This document shows, one piece after another, positions 25,365 to 34,021 of a stretch of DNA of 64,000 nt. This DNA is from Xanthobacteraceae bacterium. GTDB taxonomy: Bacteria; Pseudomonadota; Alphaproteobacteria; Rhizobiales; Xanthobacteraceae. The stretch lies in NCBI GenBank assembly GCA_019454205.1, contig CP075369.1, forward strand, positions 1,922,001 to 1,986,000, read 5' to 3'. The translations under genes and the position numbers were made by a program. Below the pieces are notes generated by a model that was given only the letters and a program-made list of their open reading frames with translations, did not search any database and had not been told where the DNA came from. Within the stretch, counting starts at the first letter, position 1. Every line of letters starts with the position of its first letter.

Positions 25365-26747
25365 TTAGCGGATCATATTGATCGTTTCTTGCAGCATCTG
25401 GTCGGCGGTGGTCACGATGCGTGTGTTCGCCGCGTAAGCCTGCTGCGTAACGATCAGCTTCGTGAATTCGTCGGCGATGTCGGTGTTCGAGCCTTCCAGC
25501 GATTTACCGACGATGGTGCCGGATGCGCCGAAGATCGCTGGACCGGATTCCGAGGTCGCCTCGAATGCGCCGCCGTCGAGACGCTTCAGTGCGTTGTCGC
25601 CGAGGAAACTCGCCAGCGGAATTTCCGCGATATCGATGGCGCGGCCGTTGGAATAGCTCGCAACGATACGGCCCTTGTCGCTGACCGCGATGGATTGCAG
25701 TTCGCCAGCGGCGTAGCCGTTCTGGTTCAGCAGGTTCACCTTCGCGACGCCGTTGGAATCGGCGAACTGCGTGACGCCCGACGCGCCATGCGAAAGCACG
25801 ACGTTGCCAATCACCACACCGTCGATGGTGAGGTTGCTAATCGTAACCGCGGGAATGTTGGGATCGAGAATACCGCTGGCATTGAACGAGTAGACCTGCC
25901 CGGCGTTGCGCCAAGCAACATCGGTGTTACCCGCGTTGGAATTCTCGAGATAGAACATCTCCCAGGTATCGGTGCCGCCGGTGGCGGCGGAGTCGGTCTT
26001 CACCCAGCGCATCTGGACGTTCATTTCGTTGCCGAGTGAGTCGTAAACGGTGATCGCGCCACCCGCGATCGACTGCTCGAGAAATACGCCGACGTCCGCG
26101 CCCTCGACCGTGCCATCGCCCGCATCAAGCGGGTTGCTGCCGGAGAATGCACCCGGATCGATCAGTTCACTGCCCGGCGTATCTGGCGCTGCGGTATAGG
26201 CTTGCGTACGCGGCATGCTGGCGAGGTTCGCGCGGTATTCGATGATCGTCGTCGTCTGCGACGGCAGGAAGTCGTTGGTGAATTGCAGCACCTCGGGAAC
26301 GCTGCCGATGGTGTTGCCGGTGATCGAGTCGATCCGCAGCGCCTTCAGGTAGTAGCCGGAGCCGTTGACGAGGTAGCCGTTCTTGTCGAGTTCGAAATCG
26401 CCGCGTCGCGTGTAGAGGTCCACGCCGACGAAGGTGGGCTGGCCGTCCGGGAAGCCCGCAGGCTTCTGCACGACGAAATAACCGTCGCCCTTGATCGCCA
26501 TGAAGGTATCGACACCAGCGGTCTGGATGTCGCCCTGCACGTTGTTGGTCTGGCGGGAGAGCGCGGTGACGCCGCCGGCGGTCTGACGCTTGGCACTCGA
26601 ACTCGCGACCATGTCGGCGAAGCTCGTATCCACGCGCTTGAAACCGGTCGTCTGCGAGTTGGCGATGTTGCCGGAGATGTTTTCCAGCGCGAAGGACTGC
26701 GCCTGCAGGCCGCCCACCGCCGTCGTCATTGCACCGAAGATACCCAT
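25365..26747 (-). CDS. flgE: Flagellar hook protein FlgE
   Basis: From ATG 26747 the product has 460 residues: MGIFGAMTTAVGGLQAQSFA, then NISGNIANSQTTGFKRVDTS. The middle has GDGYFVVQKPAGF and the C-terminus has FTKLIVTQQAYAANTRIVTT. A GGAGGAG Shine-Dalgarno sits 5 nt before ATG 26747, which rules out the longer in-frame extension. A consensus sigma-54 promoter lies 52 bp upstream. Confidence 0.95.
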   Translation of the reverse strand: MGIFGAMTTAVGGLQAQSFALENISGNIANSQTTGFKRVDTSFADMVASSSAKRQTAGGVTALSRQTNNVQGDIQTAGVDTFMAIKGDGYFVVQKPAGFPDGQPTFVGVDLYTRRGDFELDKNGYLVNGSGYYLKALRIDSITGNTIGSVPEVLQFTNDFLPSQTTTIIEYRANLASMPRTQAYTAAPDTPGSELIDPGAFSGSNPLDAGDGTVEGADVGVFLEQSIAGGAITVYDSLGNEMNVQMRWVKTDSAATGGTDTWEMFYLENSNAGNTDVAWRNAGQVYSFNASGILDPNIPAVTISNLTIDGVVIGNVVLSHGASGVTQFADSNGVAKVNLLNQNGYAAGELQSIAVSDKGRIVASYSNGRAIDIAEIPLASFLGDNALKRLDGGAFEATSESGPAIFGASGTIVGKSLEGSNTDIADEFTKLIVTQQAYAANTRIVTTADQMLQETINMIR

Positions 26748-26798
26748 ACTACTCCTCCAGAATCCGCAGCCCGCGCATGCGAGCCCCGGAACAGGAAT

Positions 26799-26814
26799 GG
26801 CAATGGGCGTGCCA
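26799..26814 (-). promoter_or_regulatory. Sigma-54 promoter (-24/-12) of flgE-flgK-flgL
   Basis: On the minus strand TGGCACGCCCATTGCC matches TGGCACR-N4-TTGCW in every position except the last W. The predicted start is near 26787, giving a leader of about 40 nt. Confidence 0.82.
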
Positions 26815-26877
26815 GATAGCGGCACATATAAGTTATTGTAAAACATAGCTTTTATTGAAGGCTGGTGCGAAGAAGAC

Positions 26878-26914
26878 GGGCAGGCTTTGCCGCCCCGGCA
26901 AGTCCTGCCGGGCT
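26878..26914. promoter_or_regulatory. TGCCG/CGGCA dyads upstream of the flgE sigma-54 promoter
   Basis: On the plus strand CGGGCAGG and TTTGCCGCC are followed by CCCGGCA-AGTCC-TGCCGGG (26895-26913), a 7-bp dyad. The nearest edge is 64 bp from the -24 element, as at flgI. The dyad could alternatively be a hairpin after the kinase-like gene, but no T tract follows in that direction. Confidence 0.45.
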
Positions 26915-26916
26915 GT

Positions 26917-28002
26917 TCAGCCCTTCACGCGCATGGAGAAGCGGTCGTGGAAATTACGCCGCCCGGCGACGATGCGTCCGATCAGCGCCCGCTCCTCGTC
27001 GGAACGGGCGAGCGAGTCGACCGGCTCTAGCTGGTTCATGGCGACGAGTTGCAGGATTTCGTTGCGCACCTCGCCGTTTGCGTTACGTGGCAGGGCATCC
27101 ACCACCTGCACCGCTTCCGGCACGCGCTCGCGGCCGAGCTGCTGCGCGACGAAATCGCGAAGCTCGTCCTCCGCCACGCCCGTGCTTTCCACGAAGGCAT
27201 AAAGCCCAGCGCCTTCACGGCGCTTGGGAAACGCAACTACCGCGGCGTCCCTTACCTGCGGATGCGCCTTCAACCGCCCGGCAATCACGCCGGCATCCTG
27301 CACGAAGCGCGGGCCGCCACCTTCGCGGTCGGTGAAATTGAAGATACCGCGCGCAATCGCGTAATAGACTTTCTTTCCGGTCGCCATCCAGATCCGCGTC
27401 GGCAGACTTTTCTTCGCGAGTATCCGGCGCTCGGTCGCAGTCAACGCTTCCTTGCAATACTTACGCTTGTGTTTCAGCAAATGACGCAGGTCTTCATAGG
27501 CCGCGAGACGAAACAGCTTCGAGCGGCGTTTGAAACAGATCGCAAGCTGGAAATCCGTGACATAGGCCCGTCCATCCGCACCACGCAGCCAGTTCTGCTC
27601 CTTAGCAAGATCGTTGTGCGTGATGCGCGCGCGATGCAGCCGGAACAGGAGCGCAATCGCCGAGCGGAAATAGGCCCGCTCTCCTTGCGGTTTCGCGATG
27701 TGAAGTGCGACGCCGTCAATGAAGCTGCGCACCAGATAGCGCTCGCCGCCATAGAGCAGCTTCGGCCCGGCATCGAGATCGTTGGCGGCGGCCAGCGCCT
27801 TCCTTTCGCGGCGGAACAGATGCAGCGCCAGCGGGAACGACCACCACGGCACGGTGTCGAGCCGCCGCAGCACCGCATGCTGCTCCCCGTCCTGCGCGGC
27901 AAAACGCCCGCGCTCGACCGTCGAGAAGACGTCGCGCTTGAGCACGACGCCGGGCTGCCAGCGACCTGCGAGTTCCGGCGGGATGTTATCGGCCTGATCC
28001 AT
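26917..28002 (-). CDS. Kinase-like protein fused to an AMP-binding-enzyme C-terminal (lid) domain
   Basis: The product has 361 residues from ATG 28002 (GTG 28020 is also possible). Residues about 15-215 form an atypical protein-kinase-like fold. The catalytic loop HNDLAKEQN has one residue more than HRDLKPEN, and the DFG position reads DFQLA. The beta3 Lys is replaced by Arg (AVLRRLD), and an alpha-C-like RRERKAL remains. Residues about 235-325 match the C-terminal lid of acyl-CoA synthetases (HPQVRDAAVVAFPK, LYAFVESTG, LPRNANGEVR). The catalytic Lys after Gly in that lid is Glu, and the large adenylation domain is missing. Substrate unknown; it may be a pseudoenzyme or regulatory chimera. 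Confidence 0.78.
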   Translation of the reverse strand: MDQADNIPPELAGRWQPGVVLKRDVFSTVERGRFAAQDGEQHAVLRRLDTVPWWSFPLALHLFRRERKALAAANDLDAGPKLLYGGERYLVRSFIDGVALHIAKPQGERAYFRSAIALLFRLHRARITHNDLAKEQNWLRGADGRAYVTDFQLAICFKRRSKLFRLAAYEDLRHLLKHKRKYCKEALTATERRILAKKSLPTRIWMATGKKVYYAIARGIFNFTDREGGGPRFVQDAGVIAGRLKAHPQVRDAAVVAFPKRREGAGLYAFVESTGVAEDELRDFVAQQLGRERVPEAVQVVDALPRNANGEVRNEILQLVAMNQLEPVDSLARSDEERALIGRIVAGRRNFHDRFSMRVKG

Positions 28003-28114
28003 GCGCGCGGCTTCTAGCACAGCCTCCCGACCCCCGGAAAAGGCAGAAAACTTCGCCTTGCCCGCTGTTTAGACCCCCCATAAGGTGCGCCGCCCTGCCC
28101 CCGGAGTCCGTTCG

Positions 28115-28957
28115 ATGCGCTTTGAAGGTACCAAGAATTACGTTGCTGCCGACGATCTGAAGGTTGCCGTAAATGCCGCCATCGCGCTGGAACGGCCGCT
28201 CCTGATCAAGGGCGAGCCGGGCACCGGCAAGACCGTGCTGGCGGCGGAAGTGGCGCGCGCGATCGGCGCACCCCTGATCGAATGGCACATCAAATCGACC
28301 ACCAAGGCGGCACAGGGCCTTTACGAATACGACGCGGTGGCGCGTCTGCGCGACAGCCAGCTCGGCGATCCGCGCGTTTCCGAAATCAGGAACTACATCA
28401 AGCGCGGCAAGCTCTGGGACGCATTCACCTCGGAGCAGCGCCCGCTGCTTCTGATCGACGAGATCGACAAGGCCGACATCGAATTCCCGAACGACCTGTT
28501 GCAGGAACTCGACCGGATGGAATTCCACGTCTACGAGACCGGCGAAACCGTGAAGGCCGCGAAGCGCCCGATCATCGTCATCACCTCGAACAACGAAAAG
28601 GAATTGCCGGACGCCTTCCTGCGCCGTTGTTTCTTCCACTACATCCGCTTCCCCGACCCCGACACCATGAAGGCGATCGTCGAGGTCCACTTCCCCGGCA
28701 TCAAGCAGCGTCTCGTCTCGGAAGCGCTGCGCATGTTCTACGAAATCCGCGAAGTGCCGGGCCTGAAGAAGAAGCCTTCCACTTCCGAACTGCTCGACTG
28801 GCTGAAACTGCTCATGGTCGAGGACATCGGCCCGGAAACGCTGCGCGAGCGCGATCCGAAGAAGCTGATCCCGCCGCTGCACGGCGCGTTGCTGAAAAAC
28901 GAACAGGACGTCCACCTGTTCGAACGCCTCGCCTTCCTCGCGCGGCGCGAGGGCTGA
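28115..28957 (+). CDS. MoxR-type AAA+ ATPase
   Basis: The product has 280 residues with Walker A GEPGTGKTVLAAEVA (about 32-46), Walker B LLLIDEIDKAD (about 109), sensor 1 ITSNNEKELPDAF and arginine finger RRCFFHY. MoxR ATPases work with VWA proteins as metal-insertion or maturation chaperones. ATG 28115 has CCGGAG 8-9 nt upstream and begins the conserved MRFEGT. Its probable VWA partner is not adjacent but at 38.7 kb. Confidence 0.92.
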   Translation: MRFEGTKNYVAADDLKVAVNAAIALERPLLIKGEPGTGKTVLAAEVARAIGAPLIEWHIKSTTKAAQGLYEYDAVARLRDSQLGDPRVSEIRNYIKRGKLWDAFTSEQRPLLLIDEIDKADIEFPNDLLQELDRMEFHVYETGETVKAAKRPIIVITSNNEKELPDAFLRRCFFHYIRFPDPDTMKAIVEVHFPGIKQRLVSEALRMFYEIREVPGLKKKPSTSELLDWLKLLMVEDIGPETLRERDPKKLIPPLHGALLKNEQDVHLFERLAFLARREG

Positions 28958-28964
28958 AACCGCG

Positions 28965-30293
28965 TCAGCCTGCGGCGGCTTTCTCTTCGATTTTCGTTGG
29001 GTTGCGTTTCGCGCGCCTGCGCGAGCGCCGCTCGTCGAAGCGATCCTTCATCTGCATCGACCAGTACGCGGCTTGCGCCATGCGCTTGCCGAAGCCACCA
29101 CCCGCCCAGACCAGCCCGAATGGCACGAACAACCGCCAGCGGTCGTCGCGGTCGACGATGCCGGATGTAATCAAGTCCGCCGCCATCGCGGTCGTGTTGA
29201 GACCGTGACCGCCGAACGCACTCGCGATCCAGATGCCGGGGCTGAGCATCCCGATCTGCGGCATCTGGTGTACCGCGTAAGCCATCGAGCCGGTCCAAGC
29301 GCTTTCGATCTCGATTGGCTTCAACTGCGGGTAAACCGACGCGATATCTGCGGCCAGCATCCGGCGTAAATTGGCTGGCGTACTCGTCTTCGTCGAAATG
29401 CGGCCACCCCAGAGCAGCCGGTCGCCAATCACGCGGTAATAATCCCCGGCGCGGCGGTTATCGGAAATGCAACCTGCATAGCGAATGGCGCTGCCGAGTT
29501 TCTCCGCCATCGGCACTGTAACGCCCACATGGGTGGCGACAGGAACCAGGGTGCGCGCCAGTTCCGGGAACGCGCCATGAAGCAAATTGCTGCCGCAGAA
29601 TACGATGTGATGCGCCCTCACGCGCCCGCGCGGTGTCGTCAGCGATTTGCGCACGCCGGTAATATCTGCCGTCGTTACCGGCGTATCTTCGTAAATACGT
29701 CCACCCAGCCGCTCGATCTCTTCGGCCAGTGCGATGGCAAGATTGCGCGGATGAATATGAAACGCATCGGCGTCGTGCAGCGCCTGATAATAGGCATCGG
29801 TCGCAAGCGTTTCGCGTACCCGCTCGGCAGGCCAATAGACGAGATCGTGGTCGAAATCGTGCGCCATGCGCTCGGCTTCGCGTTGCAGATCCTCGCCGCG
29901 GTCCACGCGCGATACATGCAGTCTTCCCGGCACGGCATTCACGCCGGGCAGGCCGTAAGCAAGTTCCTCGCGCACCAGTTCGACGCCACGCCGCGATAGC
30001 CGGTAGAGCGAACGCGCATGATCGAGACCGACGCGGTCGATGATGCGCGGCAGGCGTTCCGAGAAACCCGCCGAAACAAAACCGCCGTTGAGGCCGGACG
30101 CGCTATGCGCAACCCGCTCCGCTTCGATCAGCACCACATCGTAATGGCGCCGCAACAACATTCGCGCCATCCACAGTCCCGCGAAGCCGCCGCCGACGAT
30201 AGCGACCGTCGTGTCGATGTCGTGTTGCAGCCGCGGCCGCGCCGAAAACGGCTCTGACGTTTCCTCGTAATAGGTGGGGATGGTGGGCGCCAT
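28965..30293 (-). CDS. FAD-dependent oxidoreductase (DAO family)
   Basis: The product has 442 residues from ATG 30293. The FAD motif VAIVGGGFAGLWMARMLLRR lies near residue 30. SGLNGGFVSAGFSE, a substrate-side IESAWTGSMAYAVHQMPQIG and the C-terminal ASAFGGHGLNTTAMAADLI resemble the gamma-glutamylputrescine oxidoreductase/glycine oxidase group. The longer upstream open frame is read as non-coding because homology starts at the YYEETSEPF segment. The stop converges with moxR 7 bp away. Exact substrate unknown. Confidence 0.87.
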   Translation of the reverse strand: MAPTIPTYYEETSEPFSARPRLQHDIDTTVAIVGGGFAGLWMARMLLRRHYDVVLIEAERVAHSASGLNGGFVSAGFSERLPRIIDRVGLDHARSLYRLSRRGVELVREELAYGLPGVNAVPGRLHVSRVDRGEDLQREAERMAHDFDHDLVYWPAERVRETLATDAYYQALHDADAFHIHPRNLAIALAEEIERLGGRIYEDTPVTTADITGVRKSLTTPRGRVRAHHIVFCGSNLLHGAFPELARTLVPVATHVGVTVPMAEKLGSAIRYAGCISDNRRAGDYYRVIGDRLLWGGRISTKTSTPANLRRMLAADIASVYPQLKPIEIESAWTGSMAYAVHQMPQIGMLSPGIWIASAFGGHGLNTTAMAADLITSGIVDRDDRWRLFVPFGLVWAGGGFGKRMAQAAYWSMQMKDRFDERRSRRRAKRNPTKIEEKAAAG

Positions 30294-30363
30294 TGCCGAT
30301 TGTCGCAGACCGTTCACGGCGAACCTGATAGAGAGGAGCGGCTCCGCCGTCGAGAGGAACAGA

Positions 30364-30876
30364 ATGCGCCGTTTGCTTTTGTTGCGCCATGCCAAATCCG
30401 ACTGGCCTGCGGATTTGGAAGACCGGCAGCGTCCTTTGAGCGAGCGCGGGCGTCGTGATGCCCCGGAAGTGGGCCGGGCAATGGCAAAAGCAAAGCTCTT
30501 TCCCGCGTTGGCACTGGTGTCGCCAGCCATCCGCACCCGCGAGACCTGGGAGCTGGTTTCTCCTGCCCTGCAAAATCCGGGATTCCGCTTCGAGGACCGT
30601 CTCTATGGCGCCGCCGCGAATGTCATGCTCGATCTGGTGCGCGATACTCCTACCGAAATTGAAACGCTGATGCTGGTAGGCCACAACCCCGGCACAGAAA
30701 CATTGGCGCGCGCTTTCGCCATGTCGGGCGACGCGGACGCCATCCGCCGCATCAACAGAAAATATCCGACCGCGGGCCTCGCCGTGCTCGAATTGCCTAT
30801 CAACGACTGGAAGAAAGCAGCTCCCCCGGCTGGCCGACTGGAAATGTTTCTGACGCCGAAGACACTCGACGCATAA
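30364..30876 (+). CDS. SixA-like histidine phosphatase
   Basis: The 170-residue protein of the histidine phosphatase superfamily has the catalytic motif LLLLRHAKSDW at the start, the general acid region SPAIRTRETWE and the second catalytic His in MLVGHNPGTE. SixA-type proteins dephosphorylate phospho-His in phosphorelays, though small-molecule phosphatases share the motifs. It is divergent from the oxidoreductase gene, with a 70-bp gap. Confidence 0.85.
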   Translation: MRRLLLLRHAKSDWPADLEDRQRPLSERGRRDAPEVGRAMAKAKLFPALALVSPAIRTRETWELVSPALQNPGFRFEDRLYGAAANVMLDLVRDTPTEIETLMLVGHNPGTETLARAFAMSGDADAIRRINRKYPTAGLAVLELPINDWKKAAPPAGRLEMFLTPKTLDA

Positions 30877-30924
30877 GCAGCCATGCCCCGGTTTCCGGAA
30901 CACGCTTTCATGCGAATAACGATT

Positions 30925-31503
30925 TCAATTCGGCAAGACTTCTCGCGGGATATTGTCCGGCGTGTAGATGCGCGGCCGGTTGCGCAGGACGATGTTCGAT
31001 ACCTGCCATAGAAACCACGCGCCGACGAAAGCAATCAGCGCCGAGACGAGATATTCGCCCGCTACGAAGCCGCGCACGATCACATAGAGCACAGCAAAAA
31101 AGGTCGCGACCGCGACGACAAGTGCAAGCCACCATCGCCACGCCGAGAAGCCGGCCTGATAAACGCACTTCGCTCCTGCCGCCGCCATGCGCCGGTGCAA
31201 CTCGCGCAGAAAAGCGGAATACTCCTCGCCCTGATCGGCAGTGTTGATGAGCGATTGCATCGAAGTGGAATAGAGCACCAGCTTCGGCGCGTTCACCGGC
31301 CATATCTCAGCCAAATAGCGCGAGCCGGCCATGTTGGTCGGCTTGAAGCCGAGCCGGACATGCCGGATCATCGGATAGGCGATCTGCCCGGAGCGCATCC
31401 CCAGATTCCAGTCCAGCGTATGAGGCGTGAGACGAAATTCGTAGCCGTCGCCAAGCGGCCGGGGGCGATAGCTGTAGGTAAGCGGCTTTTCCAGTTCGGT
31501 CAT
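30925..31503 (-). CDS. Hypothetical membrane protein with a PH-like N-terminal half
   Basis: The product has 192 residues. The first ~110 are soluble and beta-rich (GDGYEFRLTPHTLDWNLGMR, HVRLGFKPTNMAGSRY), and two membrane helices lie at about 121-146 and 151-170. This suggests a cytoplasmic sensory domain tethered to the membrane. Family not recognised with certainty. Confidence 0.7.
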   Translation of the reverse strand: MTELEKPLTYSYRPRPLGDGYEFRLTPHTLDWNLGMRSGQIAYPMIRHVRLGFKPTNMAGSRYLAEIWPVNAPKLVLYSTSMQSLINTADQGEEYSAFLRELHRRMAAAGAKCVYQAGFSAWRWWLALVVAVATFFAVLYVIVRGFVAGEYLVSALIAFVGAWFLWQVSNIVLRNRPRIYTPDNIPREVLPN

Positions 31504-31543
31504 GGCGGCGCTTGTATCGCACGCAGCCCCAAACGCAAACGAA

Positions 31544-31569
31544 ACGGGCGCGCATCGCTGCGCGCCCGT
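31544..31569 (-). terminator. Hairpin terminator after the Tyr/Gly-rich protein gene
   Basis: ACGGGCGCGC and GCGCGCCCGT form a perfect 10-bp stem with a 6-nt loop, followed on the minus strand by TTTCGTTT. It may also serve read-through from the plus side. Confidence 0.6.
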
Positions 31570-31590
31570 CTTTTCGGGTTTCAGGCCAGG

Positions 31591-31935
31591 TTACCAGCCG
31601 TAGTAGTAACCGCGGCGCGGACCATAGTAGCCATAGCCCGGACCGTAGTAGTACGTCGGACCGTAGTAACCACGATAGCCGTAGTCATCGTAGTAGTAAC
31701 GATCGCGGCGGTACTGATGCGCGGCGATTGCGCCGATCACGCCGAGAGCGATCGCAGGACCGACCCAGCGGCCCCGGCGCCAGCGCGCATCTTCCTTGTT
31801 CGCCTGCACCGACTGCTTCACGCCGTCCTGATTCGGAGCGACCGGCGCCGCCGATGCGGGAGCGATGGCGAACGAACCGGCGGCAACGGTGCCGGCCAGC
31901 GCGATCGCAGTGATTTTCTTGCGAAGAGTGGTCAT
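31591..31935 (-). CDS. Small exported Tyr/Gly-rich protein
   Basis: The 114-residue product has a signal peptide (about 1-29, ending PASAA), a hydrophobic segment with GPAIALGVIGAIAAH (about 60-75) and a C-terminal third dominated by Y-G-Y and Y-Y-G-P repeats. ATG 31935 has AAGGAGG 5 nt upstream, so the upstream in-frame TTG is not used. Such proteins are common in Rhizobiales envelopes. Function unknown. Confidence 0.75.
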   Translation of the reverse strand: MTTLRKKITAIALAGTVAAGSFAIAPASAAPVAPNQDGVKQSVQANKEDARWRRGRWVGPAIALGVIGAIAAHQYRRDRYYYDDYGYRGYYGPTYYYGPGYGYYGPRRGYYYGW

Positions 31936-32140
31936 CAGAACCTCCTTCAACTCCTGCTAGGAACGCTCCATGTAGCAACGATCCGCGCAGGTTCAATCTC
32001 ACCAACGCGCGAGATCACGCAAAGTTGCATGAACGACGGTTCAGGCTACCGCCGCGATTTCGCCATATGACCGGTAGCGGACGCGTTTCTGCCGATCCCC
32101 TTCACCTGCACGGCAAAGCCGTTAAGCTGGCGCGAGGGGG

Positions 32141-33091
32141 ATGACGGAAATGGAGCGGTGGTGGAAAATAGCGCGAAAGCGCTTTCGTCCGAACTCACCA
32201 GCCGCATTCGCTTTCGCCGTTCTCTGCGTGGGCGGCGCGCTTCTCTTCCGGCTCTTCACCGGCTGGCTGCTCGGCAACACGCTCTTCTTCGCAACCTTCT
32301 TTCCAGCCATCCTGATCGCCGCCCTGTTCGCCGGTTTCTGGCCGGGCGTCGCCGCGACCGCGCTTTCCATCCTCGCGGTGTGGTCGGTCATAATTCCTCC
32401 GACCTACGGATTTGAAACACTCTCTCCGGTCCAGATCGGCAACTTCGTTCTGTTCGGGATCAGCAGCCTGATGGTGGTCTGGCTGGCCGCAGTCCACCGC
32501 GAGCTTGTCGAACGCGTCCAGCGGCAGGAGAACGAGCGCCGACTGCTGACCCGCGAACTCGAACATCGCAGCAAAAACATGCTTGCGATCATCGAGGCGA
32601 TCATCCTGCAAAGCGCCGAAAGCGACGAACGTGACCGCGCGCACATTCTGGTCGAGCGGCTGCGGACTGTTTTCTCGACCAACGAACTTCTGGCCGACAG
32701 CCCCATGCAAACCATCTCGTTACGCAATATCCTCGCGCGAGAAATCCAGCCGTACGGGATGCAATGCTGCACGTTGAGTGGACCCGAAGTCGAACTCTCC
32801 GGCGAGATCGCACGCGCCGCCAGCCTGGTGTTTCACGAATTGACGACCAACGCTGCCAAGCATGGCGCACTGTCGCGCCCCGGTGGGCATGTGAAGGTGG
32901 AGTGGCGGATGGCGGACCGCTTGGTTGATCTCGCTTGGGAAGAGAGCGGCGGCCCGCCGGTCGCGCCGCCCGCACGCTTCAGTTTCGGATCGCGGCTGAT
33001 TACGAGAACGCTCAGGCAACTCGGCGGCGGCATCGACGCGAATTTCCGCCCGGAAGGATTGCGCTGCCAGATCAGATTTGCGCCGCGCTAG
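32141..33091 (+). CDS. Membrane sensor histidine kinase, HWE/HisKA_2 type
   Basis: The 316-residue product has about four membrane helices (roughly 20-115), a DUF4118-like arrangement. A coiled linker leads to the phospho-acceptor box LTRELEHRSKNMLAII (His near 143). The N box reads VFHELTTNAAKHGALS and the G box region is SFGSRLITRTLRQLGGG. GAGGGGG precedes ATG 32141. No response regulator gene is adjacent, so it is an orphan. Confidence 0.9.
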   Translation: MTEMERWWKIARKRFRPNSPAAFAFAVLCVGGALLFRLFTGWLLGNTLFFATFFPAILIAALFAGFWPGVAATALSILAVWSVIIPPTYGFETLSPVQIGNFVLFGISSLMVVWLAAVHRELVERVQRQENERRLLTRELEHRSKNMLAIIEAIILQSAESDERDRAHILVERLRTVFSTNELLADSPMQTISLRNILAREIQPYGMQCCTLSGPEVELSGEIARAASLVFHELTTNAAKHGALSRPGGHVKVEWRMADRLVDLAWEESGGPPVAPPARFSFGSRLITRTLRQLGGGIDANFRPEGLRCQIRFAPR

Positions 33092-33102
33092 GTTTCACTA
33101 GC

Positions 33103-33282
33103 CTACATCCCGCGATGATTGCCGTTGCCATTGCCGGTCGCATGAAAAGTGCCGTCGCTTTCCTTTGCCCTTTCGCTGACCTCTCCCGCCAGCAACCGCA
33201 ACGAACGCGCAGTGCTTATGTCGAGCGTCGCCCGGGACAGCCGCCGGATGCGGGCGGCCACTTCTGCGAGATATTCGTCCAT
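33103..33282 (-). CDS. Small hypothetical helical protein
   Basis: From ATG 33282 the product has 59 residues, MDEYLAEVAARIRRLSRATL with a following LRLLAGEVSERAKE and a polar tail. It is predicted helical. The long upstream extension of the frame looks non-coding. The evidence is frame and composition only. Confidence 0.45.
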   Translation of the reverse strand: MDEYLAEVAARIRRLSRATLDISTARSLRLLAGEVSERAKESDGTFHATGNGNGNHRGM

Positions 33283-33473
33283 TGGCCCATTCTTCTTTTT
33301 ACTCCAGCCGTATAGGCAACTGCCCGCCTGCGGGACGGTTCCTCCGGCGAGAAATGTTGCAAAATAGCCTTGATTGGATGGTGCGAAGCAACGTGGCGGC
33401 GGCCGCAAGGACATGGTGTCATGCCCCGCTGATTCGCGACGGCTGCCGTTAGCGGCCATGAGGAGAACGACGG

Positions 33474-33689
33474 ATGAAACAGCTGATTGCCGGCGTGGTG
33501 AGCGCACTTCTGCTCTGCGGCAGCGCCTATGCCCAGGCTCCCGCGACAAAAGAAGGCGCGCAGAAAGCCGATCCTAAGGCGCCGATGCCCAAGAGCCAGC
33601 CGCAAAGCATGCCGAAGGAGATGGTGAAGGGCAAACAAAAGGGCGGCGAAATGCCGAAAGACGCCGTGAAGGAAATGAAGAAGAACTGA
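33474..33689 (+). CDS. Small exported Lys/Pro/Met-rich protein
   Basis: The 71-residue product has a clear signal peptide (1-21, ending SAYAQ) and a short mature chain rich in Lys, Pro and Met, with repeats such as PKSQPQSMPKEMV and EMPKDAVKEM. An ATGAGGAGAACG Shine-Dalgarno context precedes ATG 33474, and a strong terminator follows 24 bp after the stop, which supports a real single gene. Function unknown. Confidence 0.72.
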   Translation: MKQLIAGVVSALLLCGSAYAQAPATKEGAQKADPKAPMPKSQPQSMPKEMVKGKQKGGEMPKDAVKEMKKN

Positions 33690-33713
33690 TACCGGCATAT
33701 CGCCATCGGCAGG

Positions 33714-33743
33714 AAAAAGCCCCGGATCGCTCCGGGGCTTTTT
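33714..33743. terminator. Bidirectional intrinsic terminator
   Basis: AAAAAGCCCCGGA and TCCGGGGCTTTTT form a 13-bp stem with a TCGC loop, with A and T tracts on both sides. It serves the gene at 33474 and the convergent gene at 33758. Confidence 0.9.
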
Positions 33744-33757
33744 GTATTTCGTGACAA

Positions 33758-33931
33758 TCAGCGTCGGCGATCGTCGTCGTCATCATCGTCGTCATCGTCT
33801 TCGTCGCCGCCTTCATACATATCGTTGATGGCGTCGCGAAGCTGGCCGATCAGCATGGCGATCGACTTGATCTCTTCGGATTGGCTGTTTTCGAGCTTGC
33901 CCAGCGCGGCATCGAATTCCTTGTCGTCCAT
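33758..33931 (-). CDS. Small acidic protein with polyaspartate tail
   Basis: From ATG 33931 the product has 57 residues: MDDKEFDAALGKLENSQSEE, a helix IKSIAMLIGQLRDAINDMYE, then GGDE, ten aspartates and RRR. The Asp run is encoded by mixed GAC/GAT codons, so it is not a simple trinucleotide expansion. Function unknown; the tail could bind cations or mimic nucleic acid. Confidence 0.65.
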   Translation of the reverse strand: MDDKEFDAALGKLENSQSEEIKSIAMLIGQLRDAINDMYEGGDEDDDDDDDDDDRRR

Positions 33932-34021
33932 AGGCGTCTCCCGTGTTGAATGCGAGAAGCATGGTGCATGGATCGCGCGCAAACAAGTCAACGGTGTGAC
34001 GGCTGACATGCCCCTGCGCCG

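Noticed and set aside
33283..33549. N-terminal extension of the minus-strand frame ending at 33103.
   Set aside because: It overlaps the signal-peptide gene at 33474 and lacks coding-like composition; ATG 33282 is the better start.
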